From assembly GCA_036563665.1 (NCBI GenBank), contig DATCLY010000014.1, positions 1 to 64,000 of the forward strand: a stretch of 64,000 nt of DNA, read 5' to 3'. The first letter of the stretch is position 1. The number at the start of each line of letters is the position of its first letter. The notes under the pieces were generated by a model. The model was not told where the DNA came from. It was given only the letters and a program-made list of their open reading frames with translations, and searched no databases. This document shows, one piece after another, positions 27,042 through 35,398 of this stretch. This stretch comes from FEN-1219 sp036563665 (GTDB taxonomy: Bacteria; Pseudomonadota; Gammaproteobacteria; Steroidobacterales; Rariloculaceae). Both the position numbers and the translations under genes were made by a program.

Positions 27042-27671
27042 CTACGGCGCGGGTATCGGCAGCAGCGGCTCGCGGTCCGGCGGCAGATGCTGGTCGACGG
27101 CGTTCAGCATGAGGCCGACCTTCAGGTACTCGCCCATGATCGTCATCAGCGTCACGGTGCCCTGCTTGCCGAAGTGCTCGATCATGTCGGCCCAGAGCTC
27201 GCTGCTCACGCGGTGGTTGCGCAGGAGCTCGCGACCGAAGGTGATGAACGTGGCATCGGCCGGCGAGAGCCCGTCGACCGGGCGGTTGTACTTGACGACG
27301 TCGATGACTTCCTGCTCGAGCCCCACCTCGAGGCCCGCGGGCTCGTGCATCGTCCACTCGAACTGCTGGTCGATCTCTCGGGCCACGATGAGCGTGGCGA
27401 GCTGAAAGTTCCGCGCGCCGACGAAGCTGCCGTGCCCCATCGGAATGCCGAGGTTCCGGCCGTTCGGGCTGTAGATCGTGATGTGCGTGGGCCCGGGCCC
27501 CGGGCGGAAGTTCGGCCGTTCCGCCAACAGGCGCCGGCCTTCCTCGTCGAGATCCTCCGGCGTGACGGGCGGGAGGCGCGACAGCGTCACGGGGTCGATA
27601 TCCGGCGGCAGCGCTTCCTGGGCGGCGGCGAAGCCGGGGAGTGCTACGAGCAACAGCAGCAACGAACGCAT
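27042..27671 (-). CDS. secreted carboxymuconolactone decarboxylase-like protein, paralogue
   Basis: A 209-residue exported protein (signal LLLLLVALPGFAAAQ) paralogous to the one at 4099-4767: mature parts begin LPPDIDPVTLSRLPPVTPED and keep the same helices (ATLIVAREIDQQFEW, GRELLRNHRVSSELWADMI, MTIMGEYLKVGLMLNAVDQ). No CxxC is present. GAGGAGG lies 9 bases before the ATG, and a good -10 hexamer TATACT (27707-27702, minus) is found about 30 bases upstream. Likely a periplasmic protein acting on a lactone or aromatic breakdown product, but unproven. Confidence 0.8.
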   Translation of the reverse strand: MRSLLLLLVALPGFAAAQEALPPDIDPVTLSRLPPVTPEDLDEEGRRLLAERPNFRPGPGPTHITIYSPNGRNLGIPMGHGSFVGARNFQLATLIVAREIDQQFEWTMHEPAGLEVGLEQEVIDVVKYNRPVDGLSPADATFITFGRELLRNHRVSSELWADMIEHFGKQGTVTLMTIMGEYLKVGLMLNAVDQHLPPDREPLLPIPAP

Positions 27672-27833
27672 ACGCACCGTCCTCCTCTTTCCCGTGCCGC
27701 GAGTATACCGAAGCGGTGACGGCGGCAGCGACGCGTGACCGTCATCCCTTTGATCTCGCCCGAGCGCGCCGCGCGCTCTTGAACGCCGGCTGACCGACGG
27801 TTCATCATCCGTGCTTACCGGGGGGCTCGAGCC

Positions 27834-28259
27834 GTGGCAGCCGGCAAACGAAAGATCAAGACCGTAGCGAACGCCGAAGATCCGCTCGCGTTCATCTCCA
27901 CGGTGAAGAGCGAGATCAAGCGCAACGACAGCCGGGAGCTCGTCGCGATGATGCAAGACGTCACCGGCGAGCCGCCGCGAATGTGGGGCCCTTCGATCAT
28001 CGGTTTCGGCTCGTACCGCTACCGCTACGCGAACGGCGACACGGGCGAGATGTGCCTCATAGGCTTCTCGCCGCGCTCGAGCGGGCTCGTGCTGTATCTC
28101 GGACCCGCCATCGACGACGCCAAGCTCACGGCGAAGCTCGGCAAGCACAAGACCGGCAAAGGCTGCCTGTACGTGAACAAGCTCGACGACGTCGATCGCA
28201 CGGCGTTGCGGCGGCTCATCGAGCAGTCCGTCGCGCTGCGCAAGCGCGCTTCCGGCTGA
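27834..28259 (+). CDS. DUF1801 domain protein
   Basis: A 141-residue cytoplasmic protein with the DUF1801 (YdhG-like) pattern: DSRELVAMMQDVTGEPPRMW, PSIIGFGSYRYRYANGDTGE, LIGFSPRSSGLVLYLG and GKGCLYVNKLDDVD. The start is GTG. DUF1801 proteins share a fold with frataxin-like domains, but a function is not established. Followed by a methyltransferase gene 50 bases downstream in the same direction. Confidence 0.88.
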   Translation: MAAGKRKIKTVANAEDPLAFISTVKSEIKRNDSRELVAMMQDVTGEPPRMWGPSIIGFGSYRYRYANGDTGEMCLIGFSPRSSGLVLYLGPAIDDAKLTAKLGKHKTGKGCLYVNKLDDVDRTALRRLIEQSVALRKRASG

Positions 28260-28309
28260 GGGCGCGCTTTCGGCCGGAGCGATAGACACGCCGAGAACGA
28301 CATCCCGTC

Positions 28310-29086
28310 GTGCCTGCGATCTACGGAGAAGACCTCGCTCACATTCAGATCGCCGGTTTCGGCGGCATGGCGCAGGCCGTGGGCCCGCAGATCGTGGCGT
28401 TGCTCCATGAGCACGGCATTCGCGGCGGCACGATCGGCGACGTGGGTTGCGGCGCCGGGATCACGACCCGTTGTTTCCTCGACGCCGGGTTCGACGTATG
28501 GGCGCTCGAGCCGTCCGCCGCGCTGCTCGACGCCGCGCGGGCGCGCGCGCCGGAGGCCACGTTCTTGCCGCGCGGCAGCGTCTACGATGCGACGCTGCCG
28601 CCGGCCGATGCGATCGTCGCGATCGGCGAGCCGCTCAACTACCACCTGCCGCAAAGTGATGCGGACGAACGCGTCCGTCGTTTCTTCGCCCAGGCGGCCG
28701 CGGCGCTGCGCCCGGGCGGCCTGCTCGCGTTCGACGTGATCGTGCGCGGCGACGGTGCGCTCGACGGCCGAAGCTGGGCCGCCGGAGAGGATTGGGCGGT
28801 CCTCGTGGAGACGCACGAGCGGGCCCACGGCTGGCTACGCCGCGAGATCGAGACTTTCGTGCTGCGCGGCGACGCGTACCGGCGCGGTCACGAGACTCAC
28901 CACGTGCGCGTCTTCGATCGGGACGCGCTCGGCGCGGCGCTGCGCTCGACGGGCTTCGACGTGCAGACGTCCGAGCGGTGGGGCGACTACCGGCTCGCCC
29001 CGAGGCGCTGCGCGTTCGTGTGCCGGCGCAAGGCCGGCCAGGAGACGTCGTGCCGCGGCACGAACGCCGCAGTACGCTCCGCGTGA
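28310..29086 (+). CDS. class I SAM-dependent methyltransferase
   Basis: A 258-residue methyltransferase starting with GTG. Motif I is IGDVGCGAGITTRCFLDAGF (residues ~42-61), motif II VWALEPSAALLDAARARAPE, with post-motif segments DAIVAIGEPLNYHLP and LRPGGLLAFDVIVRG. The C-terminal portion (HVRVFDRDALGAALRSTGFD) is typical of small-molecule methyltransferases. Acceptor substrate unknown. The last ~20 residues are unconserved and Arg/Ser-rich. Confidence 0.85.
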   Translation: MPAIYGEDLAHIQIAGFGGMAQAVGPQIVALLHEHGIRGGTIGDVGCGAGITTRCFLDAGFDVWALEPSAALLDAARARAPEATFLPRGSVYDATLPPADAIVAIGEPLNYHLPQSDADERVRRFFAQAAAALRPGGLLAFDVIVRGDGALDGRSWAAGEDWAVLVETHERAHGWLRREIETFVLRGDAYRRGHETHHVRVFDRDALGAALRSTGFDVQTSERWGDYRLAPRRCAFVCRRKAGQETSCRGTNAAVRSA

Positions 29087-29138
29087 ACGCGCGGCACGCG
29101 CTATGCTTGGGAGTGACCGAAGTGCCATCAGTGATTCG

Positions 29139-29630
29139 ATGAGCGATTCCATGAGCGATACCATCACGGATCCTGGCAAACCTTCGATCATCGTGCGCAT
29201 CCCGACGCCGATCTGGCTCATCGGGTTGATCATCGTCGCAACCGTGCTCGGCGAGTGGCTTCGGCTCCCCGCCGTGCTGCAGCACCGCCCGACAGGCGTC
29301 GTGGTGCTGCTCATCGGCATCTGCTGGGGCGCATGGTCGGTCGCGACGTTCCGCCGACAAGGCGCGGAGATCATGCCGTCCTCCACCGTGCACCCAAAGT
29401 TCGTCACCAGCGGCCCGTTCCGCTGGTCGCGCAACCCCATGTATCTCGGCTCCATTGGCATAGCCGTCGGCGCCGCGCTGATCGGAGGCACGTGGCTGCT
29501 GTGGCTCGTGCCCGTGGTGCTGTTCCTGCTGCAGAACTTCGTGATCATCCCCTTCGAGGAGCGCAGCATGCGCCAGACCTTCGGCGCCGAATACGACGCG
29601 TATTGCGCGCGCGTCCGGCGGTGGATCTGA
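29139..29630 (+). CDS. isoprenylcysteine carboxyl methyltransferase-like membrane enzyme
   Basis: A 163-residue integral membrane protein of the ICMT/PEMT family. It has about four helices, with the SAM-binding signature region VTSGPFRWSRNPMYLGSIGI (~residues 84-103) and the family C-terminus FEERSMRQTFGAEYDAYCAR. Bacterial members methylate unknown small or lipid substrates. The ATG at 29139 lacks a strong ribosome site; an alternative ATG is at 29151. Confidence 0.85.
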   Translation: MSDSMSDTITDPGKPSIIVRIPTPIWLIGLIIVATVLGEWLRLPAVLQHRPTGVVVLLIGICWGAWSVATFRRQGAEIMPSSTVHPKFVTSGPFRWSRNPMYLGSIGIAVGAALIGGTWLLWLVPVVLFLLQNFVIIPFEERSMRQTFGAEYDAYCARVRRWI

Positions 29631-29683
29631 GGCGCGCGGACGCGGCGTGCCGCCGCGGCCGCTTGGGGCGCTGAGACGACGTC

Positions 29684-30070
29684 ATGGCAGGCTTTCTCGT
29701 TCGCATGCTCATCACCGCGCTCGGGCTCGCCGCGGCGTCGTGGCTCGTGCCCGGCGTGCACATCGCGGGCACCGGCACGCTGATTCTCGCGGCCCTGCTC
29801 ATGGGCATCGTCAACGCCGTCGTGCGGCCCATCGTCGTGATCCTCACGCTGCCGCTCACCATCCTGACGCTCGGCCTGTTCCTGCTCGTGGTCAACGCCG
29901 GCATGTTCGGGCTGGTGGCCGCCCTGCTCGACGGCTTCGTCGTCGACGGCTTCTGGTCCGCGCTCTTCGGCTGGCTGATCGTGTCCCTGGTCGGCTGGCT
30001 CGCGTCGGCGTTCATCGGCCCGCGCGGGCGTTACGAGGTGCTCGTGGTGGAGCGGCGAATCCGCGGCTGA
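29684..30070 (+). CDS. phage holin family 4 (PF04020) membrane protein
   Basis: A 128-residue protein with four membrane helices and the conserved central segment ALLMGIVNAVVRPIVVILTL followed by PLTILTLGLFLLVVNAGMF, diagnostic of the Mycobacterial 4-TMS phage-holin superfamily. It is a chromosomal member with no phage genes nearby, so a holin role is not implied. Function unknown. Confidence 0.9.
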   Translation: MAGFLVRMLITALGLAAASWLVPGVHIAGTGTLILAALLMGIVNAVVRPIVVILTLPLTILTLGLFLLVVNAGMFGLVAALLDGFVVDGFWSALFGWLIVSLVGWLASAFIGPRGRYEVLVVERRIRG

Positions 30071-30136
30071 GGCGAGCGGGGTACGGCCCCGAGGCGGCCA
30101 TCGCCGTCACGCACCGTCTGCTAGACTCGCGTCCCC

Positions 30137-30895
30137 ATGGATCTCAGGCTCGACGGCAAGACTTGCCTCGTCACCGGCGCGAGCCGCGGCATCGGCCGCG
30201 GCGTGGCGAAGGTGCTGGCGGCGGAAGGCTGCCGCCTCGCGGTGGTGGCGCGGCGGCGCAACCTGCTCGAGGAGCTCGCCCGCGAGATCGAGGCCGCGGG
30301 CGGCATGCGCCCGCTGATCGTGGACGAGGATCTCACGAGCGACGGCGCGCCCGAGCGCGTGCGCGACCGCGTGGTGGCCGCGTTCGGCGGGCTCCACATC
30401 CTCGTGAACAACGCGGGCGCCTCCCGCCCCGTGCCGTGGAACGCGAGCGAGGAGCAGTGGCGCGAGGGCATGACGCTCAACTTCGACGTCGTGCGTCGGC
30501 TCACCAACCAGTTCATCCCCTTCATGCTCGAGCAGAAGTGGGGCCGGATCATCAACGTCACCGGCGCCAACGAGCCGCCGAACGTGAACATCGCCACGGT
30601 GGCGAAGGCCGCGGTGCACAGCTGGGCCAAAGGGCTGTCGCGCGAGCTCGCGCCGCACGGCATCACGGTGAATTGCGTGCCACCGGGCCGCATCAACAGC
30701 GAGCAGATCCTGAACCGCCTGCACCCCACGGAGGAGAACCGCAAGGCGTTCATCGACGCCAACATCCCCATCGGCTACTTCGGCGAGCCGGAGGACATGG
30801 CGTACCTCATCGCGTTCCTCGCTTCGCCCCTCGCACGCTACATCACGGGCGAGGTGATCCACGTGGACGGCGGCATGCATCGCTTCGCGGGCTAG
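30137..30895 (+). CDS. SDR family oxidoreductase lacking the catalytic Tyr
   Basis: A 252-residue short-chain dehydrogenase/reductase-fold protein. The Rossmann glycine motif TGASRGIGRG (~residues 13-22), the Arg pair VVARRRN (NADP-type) and the NNAG motif (LVNNAGASRP) are present. The active site is unusual: at the usual NISS position it has NVTG, and the YxxxK segment reads ATVAK, so Tyr is replaced by Ala while Lys is kept. The C-terminus GEVIHVDGGMHRFAG is normal. It may bind NADP(H) without acting as a classical SDR, or use a different mechanism. Confidence 0.85.
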   Translation: MDLRLDGKTCLVTGASRGIGRGVAKVLAAEGCRLAVVARRRNLLEELAREIEAAGGMRPLIVDEDLTSDGAPERVRDRVVAAFGGLHILVNNAGASRPVPWNASEEQWREGMTLNFDVVRRLTNQFIPFMLEQKWGRIINVTGANEPPNVNIATVAKAAVHSWAKGLSRELAPHGITVNCVPPGRINSEQILNRLHPTEENRKAFIDANIPIGYFGEPEDMAYLIAFLASPLARYITGEVIHVDGGMHRFAG

Positions 30896-30897
30896 CA

Positions 30898-30938
30898 GGC
30901 CGCGCGGCTTCCCGTCGGCGGCAAGCCGCGCGCTGGCC
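30898..30938. terminator. hairpin between convergent SDR and tonB genes
   Basis: GCGCGGCTT (30902-30910) and AAGCCGCGC (30923-30931) form a perfect 9-bp stem, extended by GGCC pairing with a small bulge. It lies between two convergent genes, where a bidirectional terminator is expected, but there is no clear T-run. Confidence 0.4.
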
Positions 30939-30963
30939 GATGACGTTCAGCGCGCGCCGCTGC

Positions 30964-31572
30964 TCATTCGATGTCGAACCGGATGATCGTCTGCATTCCG
31001 ACGCGCTCCGCCGGAACGCCGCCTTCGATCCTCGGGTTGTAACGCCACCGCGAGATCGCCGCGAGCGCCGCCTCGTCGAACACGCCTTCGGGCTCCGCCT
31101 CCACCACGAACGCCTCGCGCACCGTCCCGGCCGCGGTGATCGTGAACTGCACCTTCACCCAGCCCTCGATGCCCCTGCGCAGGGCCGCCGGCGGATAGTC
31201 GGGATTGATGCGCACGAGCGGCACGACGTCGCGATCGGTGCCGACGGAGCCGCCTCCGGCGCCTCGCACGCTCGGCGCCACGAACACAGGCCGCGAGAAC
31301 GGCACGAGGTTGTCCAAAGCGCCACCCCCAAGCCCAGGAAGCAGCGTCGGCACTTCGGGTATCGCGGGCGGAAGCTCGCGTTCGGCCTTCGGCTCGCGCC
31401 TGCTCTCCGGCGGTGGCAGCTCGACGCGCTGCCGCGTGAAGTTGATCTTGGTGCCGTCCACGAGCGGGCCGACTTCGATGCGTTCGTCGACGAGGCTCGA
31501 CAACACCGAGAACATGCCGAGGCTCAATAGAACGCCCCAGACCAAAGCCAGAGGAAGTCTTGCGACCGGCAT
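30964..31572 (-). CDS. tonB: energy transducer TonB
   Basis: A 202-residue TonB protein. One N-terminal membrane anchor (LPLALVWGVLLSLGMFSVL) is followed by a short Pro/Glu-rich spacer (~residues 50-90) and the TonB C-terminal domain: INPDYPPAALRRGIEGWVKV, FTITAAGTVREAFVVEAEPE, AISRWRYNPRIEGG. It passes energy from an inner-membrane ExbB-ExbD complex to outer-membrane receptors such as the two in this window. No exbB or exbD is adjacent, so it is an orphan transducer. The spacer is shorter than in E. coli TonB. A strong palindrome lies 59-90 bases upstream. Confidence 0.88.
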   Translation of the reverse strand: MPVARLPLALVWGVLLSLGMFSVLSSLVDERIEVGPLVDGTKINFTRQRVELPPPESRREPKAERELPPAIPEVPTLLPGLGGGALDNLVPFSRPVFVAPSVRGAGGGSVGTDRDVVPLVRINPDYPPAALRRGIEGWVKVQFTITAAGTVREAFVVEAEPEGVFDEAALAAISRWRYNPRIEGGVPAERVGMQTIIRFDIE

Positions 31573-31630
31573 GGCAACGCCCTCCGTCGGCCCGTCGCCC
31601 GTCCCGGAATCGGCCGGCCGGCTCGTGTGG

Positions 31631-31680
31631 ACCGTATACCTTTCCCCTGGAAGGTATACGGTACCTCGCCGTTAAAGGTA
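31631..31680. promoter_or_regulatory. 12-bp perfect dyad upstream of tonB
   Basis: ACCGTATACCTT (31631-31642) and AAGGTATACGGT (31651-31662) are perfect inverted repeats around an 8-base centre (TCCCCTGG); a partial third copy AAAGGTAT follows at 31674-31681. It lies between ybiI and tonB, 59 bases before the tonB start. No T-run follows on either strand, so an operator is more likely than a terminator. The ACCTT..CC..GGAAGGT core resembles dyads bound by MerR-type metal regulators such as CueR. Confidence 0.55.
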
Positions 31681-31781
31681 TCGCAAGGGCCGCGGCTGGA
31701 CGAACGTCACGGCGTCGCAACGAGGAACGGCGACGCGGGCGAATGGCGGGATCGAGCGACAGCGCGTCCGTTGCTACGCCG

Positions 31782-32048
31782 TCAGCGCAGCTGGCTGTCC
31801 TTGCTGCCGCGGCGGTTGTAGCCTGCGAACGGCACGGCCTGGCGGTCTTCCTCCGCCTGGCAGGAGACGCAGAGCCGCACCCCCGGTATGGCTCGCCGGC
31901 GGGCCTCGGGTATTTCCGCGCCGCACTCCGCGCAATGCGTGAGGCTCGGTCCGCGAGGCAGGCGGCTCTGCGCGCGGCGGATCGCGTCCTCCACCGTCGC
32001 GTCGATCTGCTCTTGCACCGCGCCGTCGCGCGCCCAGCCCGAAGCCAT
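31782..32048 (-). CDS. ybiI: YbiI-type DksA/TraR zinc-finger protein
   Basis: An 88-residue protein, the same length as E. coli YbiI and sharing its start (MASGWA) and end (GYNRRGSKDSQLR). The C4 zinc finger is CAECGAEIPEARRRAIPG then VRLCVSCQ (Cys pairs ~39/42 and ~60/63). DksA/TraR proteins act at the RNA polymerase secondary channel; YbiI itself is not well characterised. Its presence supports a gammaproteobacterial host. Confidence 0.93.
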   Translation of the reverse strand: MASGWARDGAVQEQIDATVEDAIRRAQSRLPRGPSLTHCAECGAEIPEARRRAIPGVRLCVSCQAEEDRQAVPFAGYNRRGSKDSQLR

Positions 32049-32160
32049 GTCGTCACCTTTGCTGCCGGTCGTTCGACATTACACAGAGGTCCGCCAAGCG
32101 ACAAGGTTCAACGAGCAGCGACTGCGCGAGCCGCATTCGCATAGCGGCAGCAGCCCGCCG

Positions 32161-33621
32161 CTATGCGGCGGCAGGCAGTCCGCACCATGTCGTGAGCGCA
32201 TCGTCGAGACCGAGCGCGTCGCGTTCTCCCGCCCAGGCCACGTAGCCGTCGGGCCTGATCAGCACGGCGCTCGGCCGCCCCACTTTTCCTAGAACCGGAA
32301 GCTCCAGAGCGTCGTCGTAGCGGGCCTCGACCAGACGAACGCGATTCGCCCATCGCGGGAGCTCGATGGAGCCGGGCTCGGCGAGATTGAGCAGCACCGG
32401 CCGGGCGTCGTGCAGCAGCGAGTACACCCGCCGCTGGCCGTCGGCAGTCACGAGGTCCAGATCGGGCATGCGGCGCCCGCGCAGCGGATGTCCGTCACCG
32501 AGGTCGTAACGCACCGCGAGACCGGACATTTCCGCCGCCATGTGCCGGCGCGGCCCCTCCATCGCGAGGAACTCGGTCACGTACTCGGCGAGCGCCCGCG
32601 TGCGATCGTCCGTGCGGCGAAGCGCGATCGCCGCCATCGTGTTGCGCAACACCCGGGCGGCCACCGGGTGACGCTCCGCGTGGTAGGTATCGAGGAGGCT
32701 GTCGGACGACGTCCGCGCGACGACCTGCGCGAGCTTCCATCCCAGGTTCACGGCGTCCTGCAGCCCGATGTTCAGTCCCTGACCGCCGACGGGCGGATGC
32801 ACGTGGGCGGCGTCACCGGCGAGCAGCACGCGTTTGTTGCGGTAGGTGGCGGCCTGGCGCGTCATGTCCGTGAACCGTGAGATCCACGTGGGACGCCGGA
32901 TGCCGAAATCCGTGCCGTACACGGCGACGAGCGTGTCGCGGAGCTCGCGCAGCGTGGGCTCGCTGCCGAGCCGCAGCTCGGGCTCCGTCAGCACGATCCG
33001 CGCCGATCCGTCGTCCGCCTTGCCGATCGCATGCCTGCCGTGCGCATCGTCGTGAAATCCCCACTTCGGCTCGTCGGCCGTCTCCGCCTCCGCGATCAGC
33101 CAGCTCGTCGTGGGCTCCCAGCCGGGGAAGCCGATGCCGGCCGCCTTGCGGATCAGGCTGCGGCCTCCGTCGCAGCCGGCGAGATACTCCGCGCGCAGCG
33201 TACGGCCATCGGCGAGCGCGACGTCGACGCCCGCGTCGTCCTGCGAGAAGCCGACGACTTCGGCTCCCCGATGGATCGTTACCTCGAGCTCGCTCACCCA
33301 CTCGGCGAGGATGCGCTCGATATGGTTCTGCGACAGCCCGAGCGTGTAATTGTGTCGGGTGGGCAGATCGCTGATGTCGAGCGGCACGTGGAAGTGCACG
33401 GCGGGATACTTTTGTCCCTGCGAGACGAACCGCTCCGCGATGCCGCGCTGATCGAGCACCTCGATCGCGCGCGCGTGGAGCCCGCCCGCACGCGAGCCCG
33501 CGAGCGTTTGGCTGCTGCGCCGCTCGACGATCGCGACGTCCACGCCCGCGAGCGCGAGCTCGCCCGCCAGCATCAGCCCCGTCGGACCCCCGCCCACGAT
33601 GACCACCGAGTGCTCGATCAT
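32161..33621 (-). CDS. FAD-dependent aromatic monooxygenase (PheA/TfdB-type)
   Basis: A 486-residue class A flavoprotein hydroxylase. The dinucleotide motif VVIVGGGPTGLMLAGELA (residues ~6-23), the DG motif EYLAGCDGGRSLIRKAAG (~145-162) and the FAD-ribityl motif LLAGDAAHVHPPVGGQGLN (~270-288) are all present. The closest well-known relatives hydroxylate phenols or polyketide aromatic rings (PgaE/RdmE-like) using NAD(P)H and O2. It has a thioredoxin-like C-terminal extension typical of that group. It stands alone, and the substrate is unknown. Confidence 0.9.
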   Translation of the reverse strand: MIEHSVVIVGGGPTGLMLAGELALAGVDVAIVERRSSQTLAGSRAGGLHARAIEVLDQRGIAERFVSQGQKYPAVHFHVPLDISDLPTRHNYTLGLSQNHIERILAEWVSELEVTIHRGAEVVGFSQDDAGVDVALADGRTLRAEYLAGCDGGRSLIRKAAGIGFPGWEPTTSWLIAEAETADEPKWGFHDDAHGRHAIGKADDGSARIVLTEPELRLGSEPTLRELRDTLVAVYGTDFGIRRPTWISRFTDMTRQAATYRNKRVLLAGDAAHVHPPVGGQGLNIGLQDAVNLGWKLAQVVARTSSDSLLDTYHAERHPVAARVLRNTMAAIALRRTDDRTRALAEYVTEFLAMEGPRRHMAAEMSGLAVRYDLGDGHPLRGRRMPDLDLVTADGQRRVYSLLHDARPVLLNLAEPGSIELPRWANRVRLVEARYDDALELPVLGKVGRPSAVLIRPDGYVAWAGERDALGLDDALTTWCGLPAAA

Positions 33622-34016
33622 GCTCCGCTCCCTCGTGACTGGCGCCGGCTCCGGCGCGGGAACGGCGATCGTGGACCACGACGGGGGCCTTCCGACAAGC
33701 CCCCCGGTGGACGATAATCTGAAAGCGGGGAGGTGCCTCCCTTCCGACCCTCAGGGCCCGCGAGGGCGCGAAGTCCGGTTTCTTGGCGAATTTGACATTG
33801 CGTTAATCCGTGCATGTGAGCCCGTTCACTGCACGGCGATGCGGGGCGCTCTATCCTTCTCCCCGGCGTTTCGACGCTGCGCCCCAGACAATTAAAGTCT
33901 CCTCGCGAGCTAGGCTGGGGCGCTTCCCTCTCCCTTTCGCGCGACCGAAGGCCCGCACCGAAGCGCAAGCGCAAAGCGGCGGCGGCGCGGTTCCGACACC
34001 GCCGCCGTGCAGGACG
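33622..34016. other. 395-base intergenic region
   Basis: No coding sequence is seen. The left part should hold the promoter of the leftward monooxygenase. A TTGACA element (33792-33797) on the plus strand has no good -10 at 16-18 bases and no rightward gene to serve. A GC hairpin (GGCGGCGG 33978-33985 with CCGCCGCC 33999-34006) just after the amidohydrolase stop may help terminate that transcript. Confidence 0.4.
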
Positions 34017-35240
34017 TCACCCTTGGCGCTTGTCGACGACGATCACGCCCTCCTTGAGCACGACCTTCGCCTTCAGCATGTTCCAATAGCCTTCGAGCGG
34101 ATTGCCGTCCAGCAACACGATGTCCGCGAGCTTGCCCGCCTCGAGCGTGCCGAGATCGTCCGCCATGTTGATGTAGGCCGCCGTGTTGGGCCCCATGATC
34201 TCGATGATGTCTTGCATCGAGAACATCACGTTGTACGACTCGAGCTCGTGCTGCAGGCCCGCCAAGGGGTCGTAGCGCGTGTCCGTGCAGTAGCCGAGCA
34301 CGGCGCCCTCGTCCCACACGGTGCGCGCGTTCACGATCGTGTAGCCGATCTCGGTGCCGACCGCCCTGCCCTGCGCGTCGCGGTTCGCGCCCGAGATCGC
34401 CTCGGGCCACGGGTTGCCGTCGCGAAAGCGCGGCTGGTTGTCGTCCGCGAACACGCCGAAGATGGGCGCGCCGAAGCCGATCGTGGCGAGGATCAGCGTG
34501 TTCGTCTCCGCGAGGAGCCTCGCGGCGTCGCGGTCCACGAAGTCCTTGTTCGGCAGATGCACGAGGCGCCGCACCCCCGCTTTCACGGCCGCCACCATGG
34601 CCGGCGTGCTGACGGCGTGCACCTGCACCGTCACGCCTACCTTGGCCGCCTCGTCCACGATGGCCTCGAGCACCTCGATCTCCTGGAAGCTCGGCCGCGG
34701 CAGGGGTGTCAGGCTGATCTCGCCCGTCCAGCGCACGCCCATCTCGGCGAGCTTGCGCACCTCGGCCCGCGCCGACTCCGGCGTGTGGTCCGCGAGGCGG
34801 ATGCGCCCCGACGGGATGATGCGCGGCCCGTTGATCTCGCCGCGCTCGATGCGGTCCCGCAGCACGATGTTGCCGTCCGCGGGGCCGCCGCCCGAGAGGA
34901 TGGTGGTGTAGCCGGCCTCCAGCTGAGCCTGCATCTCCTCGCGCTCGTTCGGTCCGGTGTTGATGTGGCGGTGAGCGTCGATGAAGCCGGGCATGGCGGT
35001 GAGGCCCCGCGCGTCGATCGTGTCGAGGCCGCGCGGGACCGCGACGTCGGCGCCCACCTGCGCGATGCGGCCGCCGCGCACGACGATCGTGCCGGACTCG
35101 ATGACCGTGCCGTTGCCGACGATGATGCGTGCGTTCGTGATGGCCACGTCCTGCCCTGCGGCGGGCCGCGGCGCGAGCGAGCCGCCCGCCGCGAGCAGCG
35201 CGAGGCCCGTTGCGAGCACGAGCGAATGCGATCTTGTCAT
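34017..35240 (-). CDS. secreted amidohydrolase family protein
   Basis: A 407-residue metal-dependent hydrolase with a signal peptide ending RPAAGQ. The N-terminal beta-sandwich segment (ITNARIIVGNGTVIESGTIV) leads to the metal motif FIDAHRHINT (HxH, ~residues 91-93), further His in VTVQVHAVSTP and RRLVHLPNKD, and the family C-terminus NMADDLGTLEAGKLADIVLL. It is related to imidazolonepropionase/prolidase-like exported amidohydrolases that cleave cyclic amides or dipeptides. Substrate unknown. It is divergent from a GNAT gene. Confidence 0.9.
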   Translation of the reverse strand: MTRSHSLVLATGLALLAAGGSLAPRPAAGQDVAITNARIIVGNGTVIESGTIVVRGGRIAQVGADVAVPRGLDTIDARGLTAMPGFIDAHRHINTGPNEREEMQAQLEAGYTTILSGGGPADGNIVLRDRIERGEINGPRIIPSGRIRLADHTPESARAEVRKLAEMGVRWTGEISLTPLPRPSFQEIEVLEAIVDEAAKVGVTVQVHAVSTPAMVAAVKAGVRRLVHLPNKDFVDRDAARLLAETNTLILATIGFGAPIFGVFADDNQPRFRDGNPWPEAISGANRDAQGRAVGTEIGYTIVNARTVWDEGAVLGYCTDTRYDPLAGLQHELESYNVMFSMQDIIEIMGPNTAAYINMADDLGTLEAGKLADIVLLDGNPLEGYWNMLKAKVVLKEGVIVVDKRQG

Positions 35241-35398
35241 CAGAAATCCCCCAACATGCGCCTTCCGGGCACGCCGAGTTTAGCGGCGCCCTTTCGCGGC
35301 GAATAGCTTCGACGCCCCGAGGCGCACGACTGAGGGCGCGCCGCGGCGAATCCCCCACACGATCTGACCGCGCCGCCGCTCTGTGCTACAAGGCTCGG

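Noticed and set aside
29684..30070. Holin-family protein taken as a sign of a prophage
   Set aside because: No other phage gene, integrase or att-like repeat nearby; this family is common as a chromosomal membrane protein.
33792..33820. TTGACA taken as a strong promoter
   Set aside because: No acceptable -10 at 16-18 bases and no rightward gene downstream.
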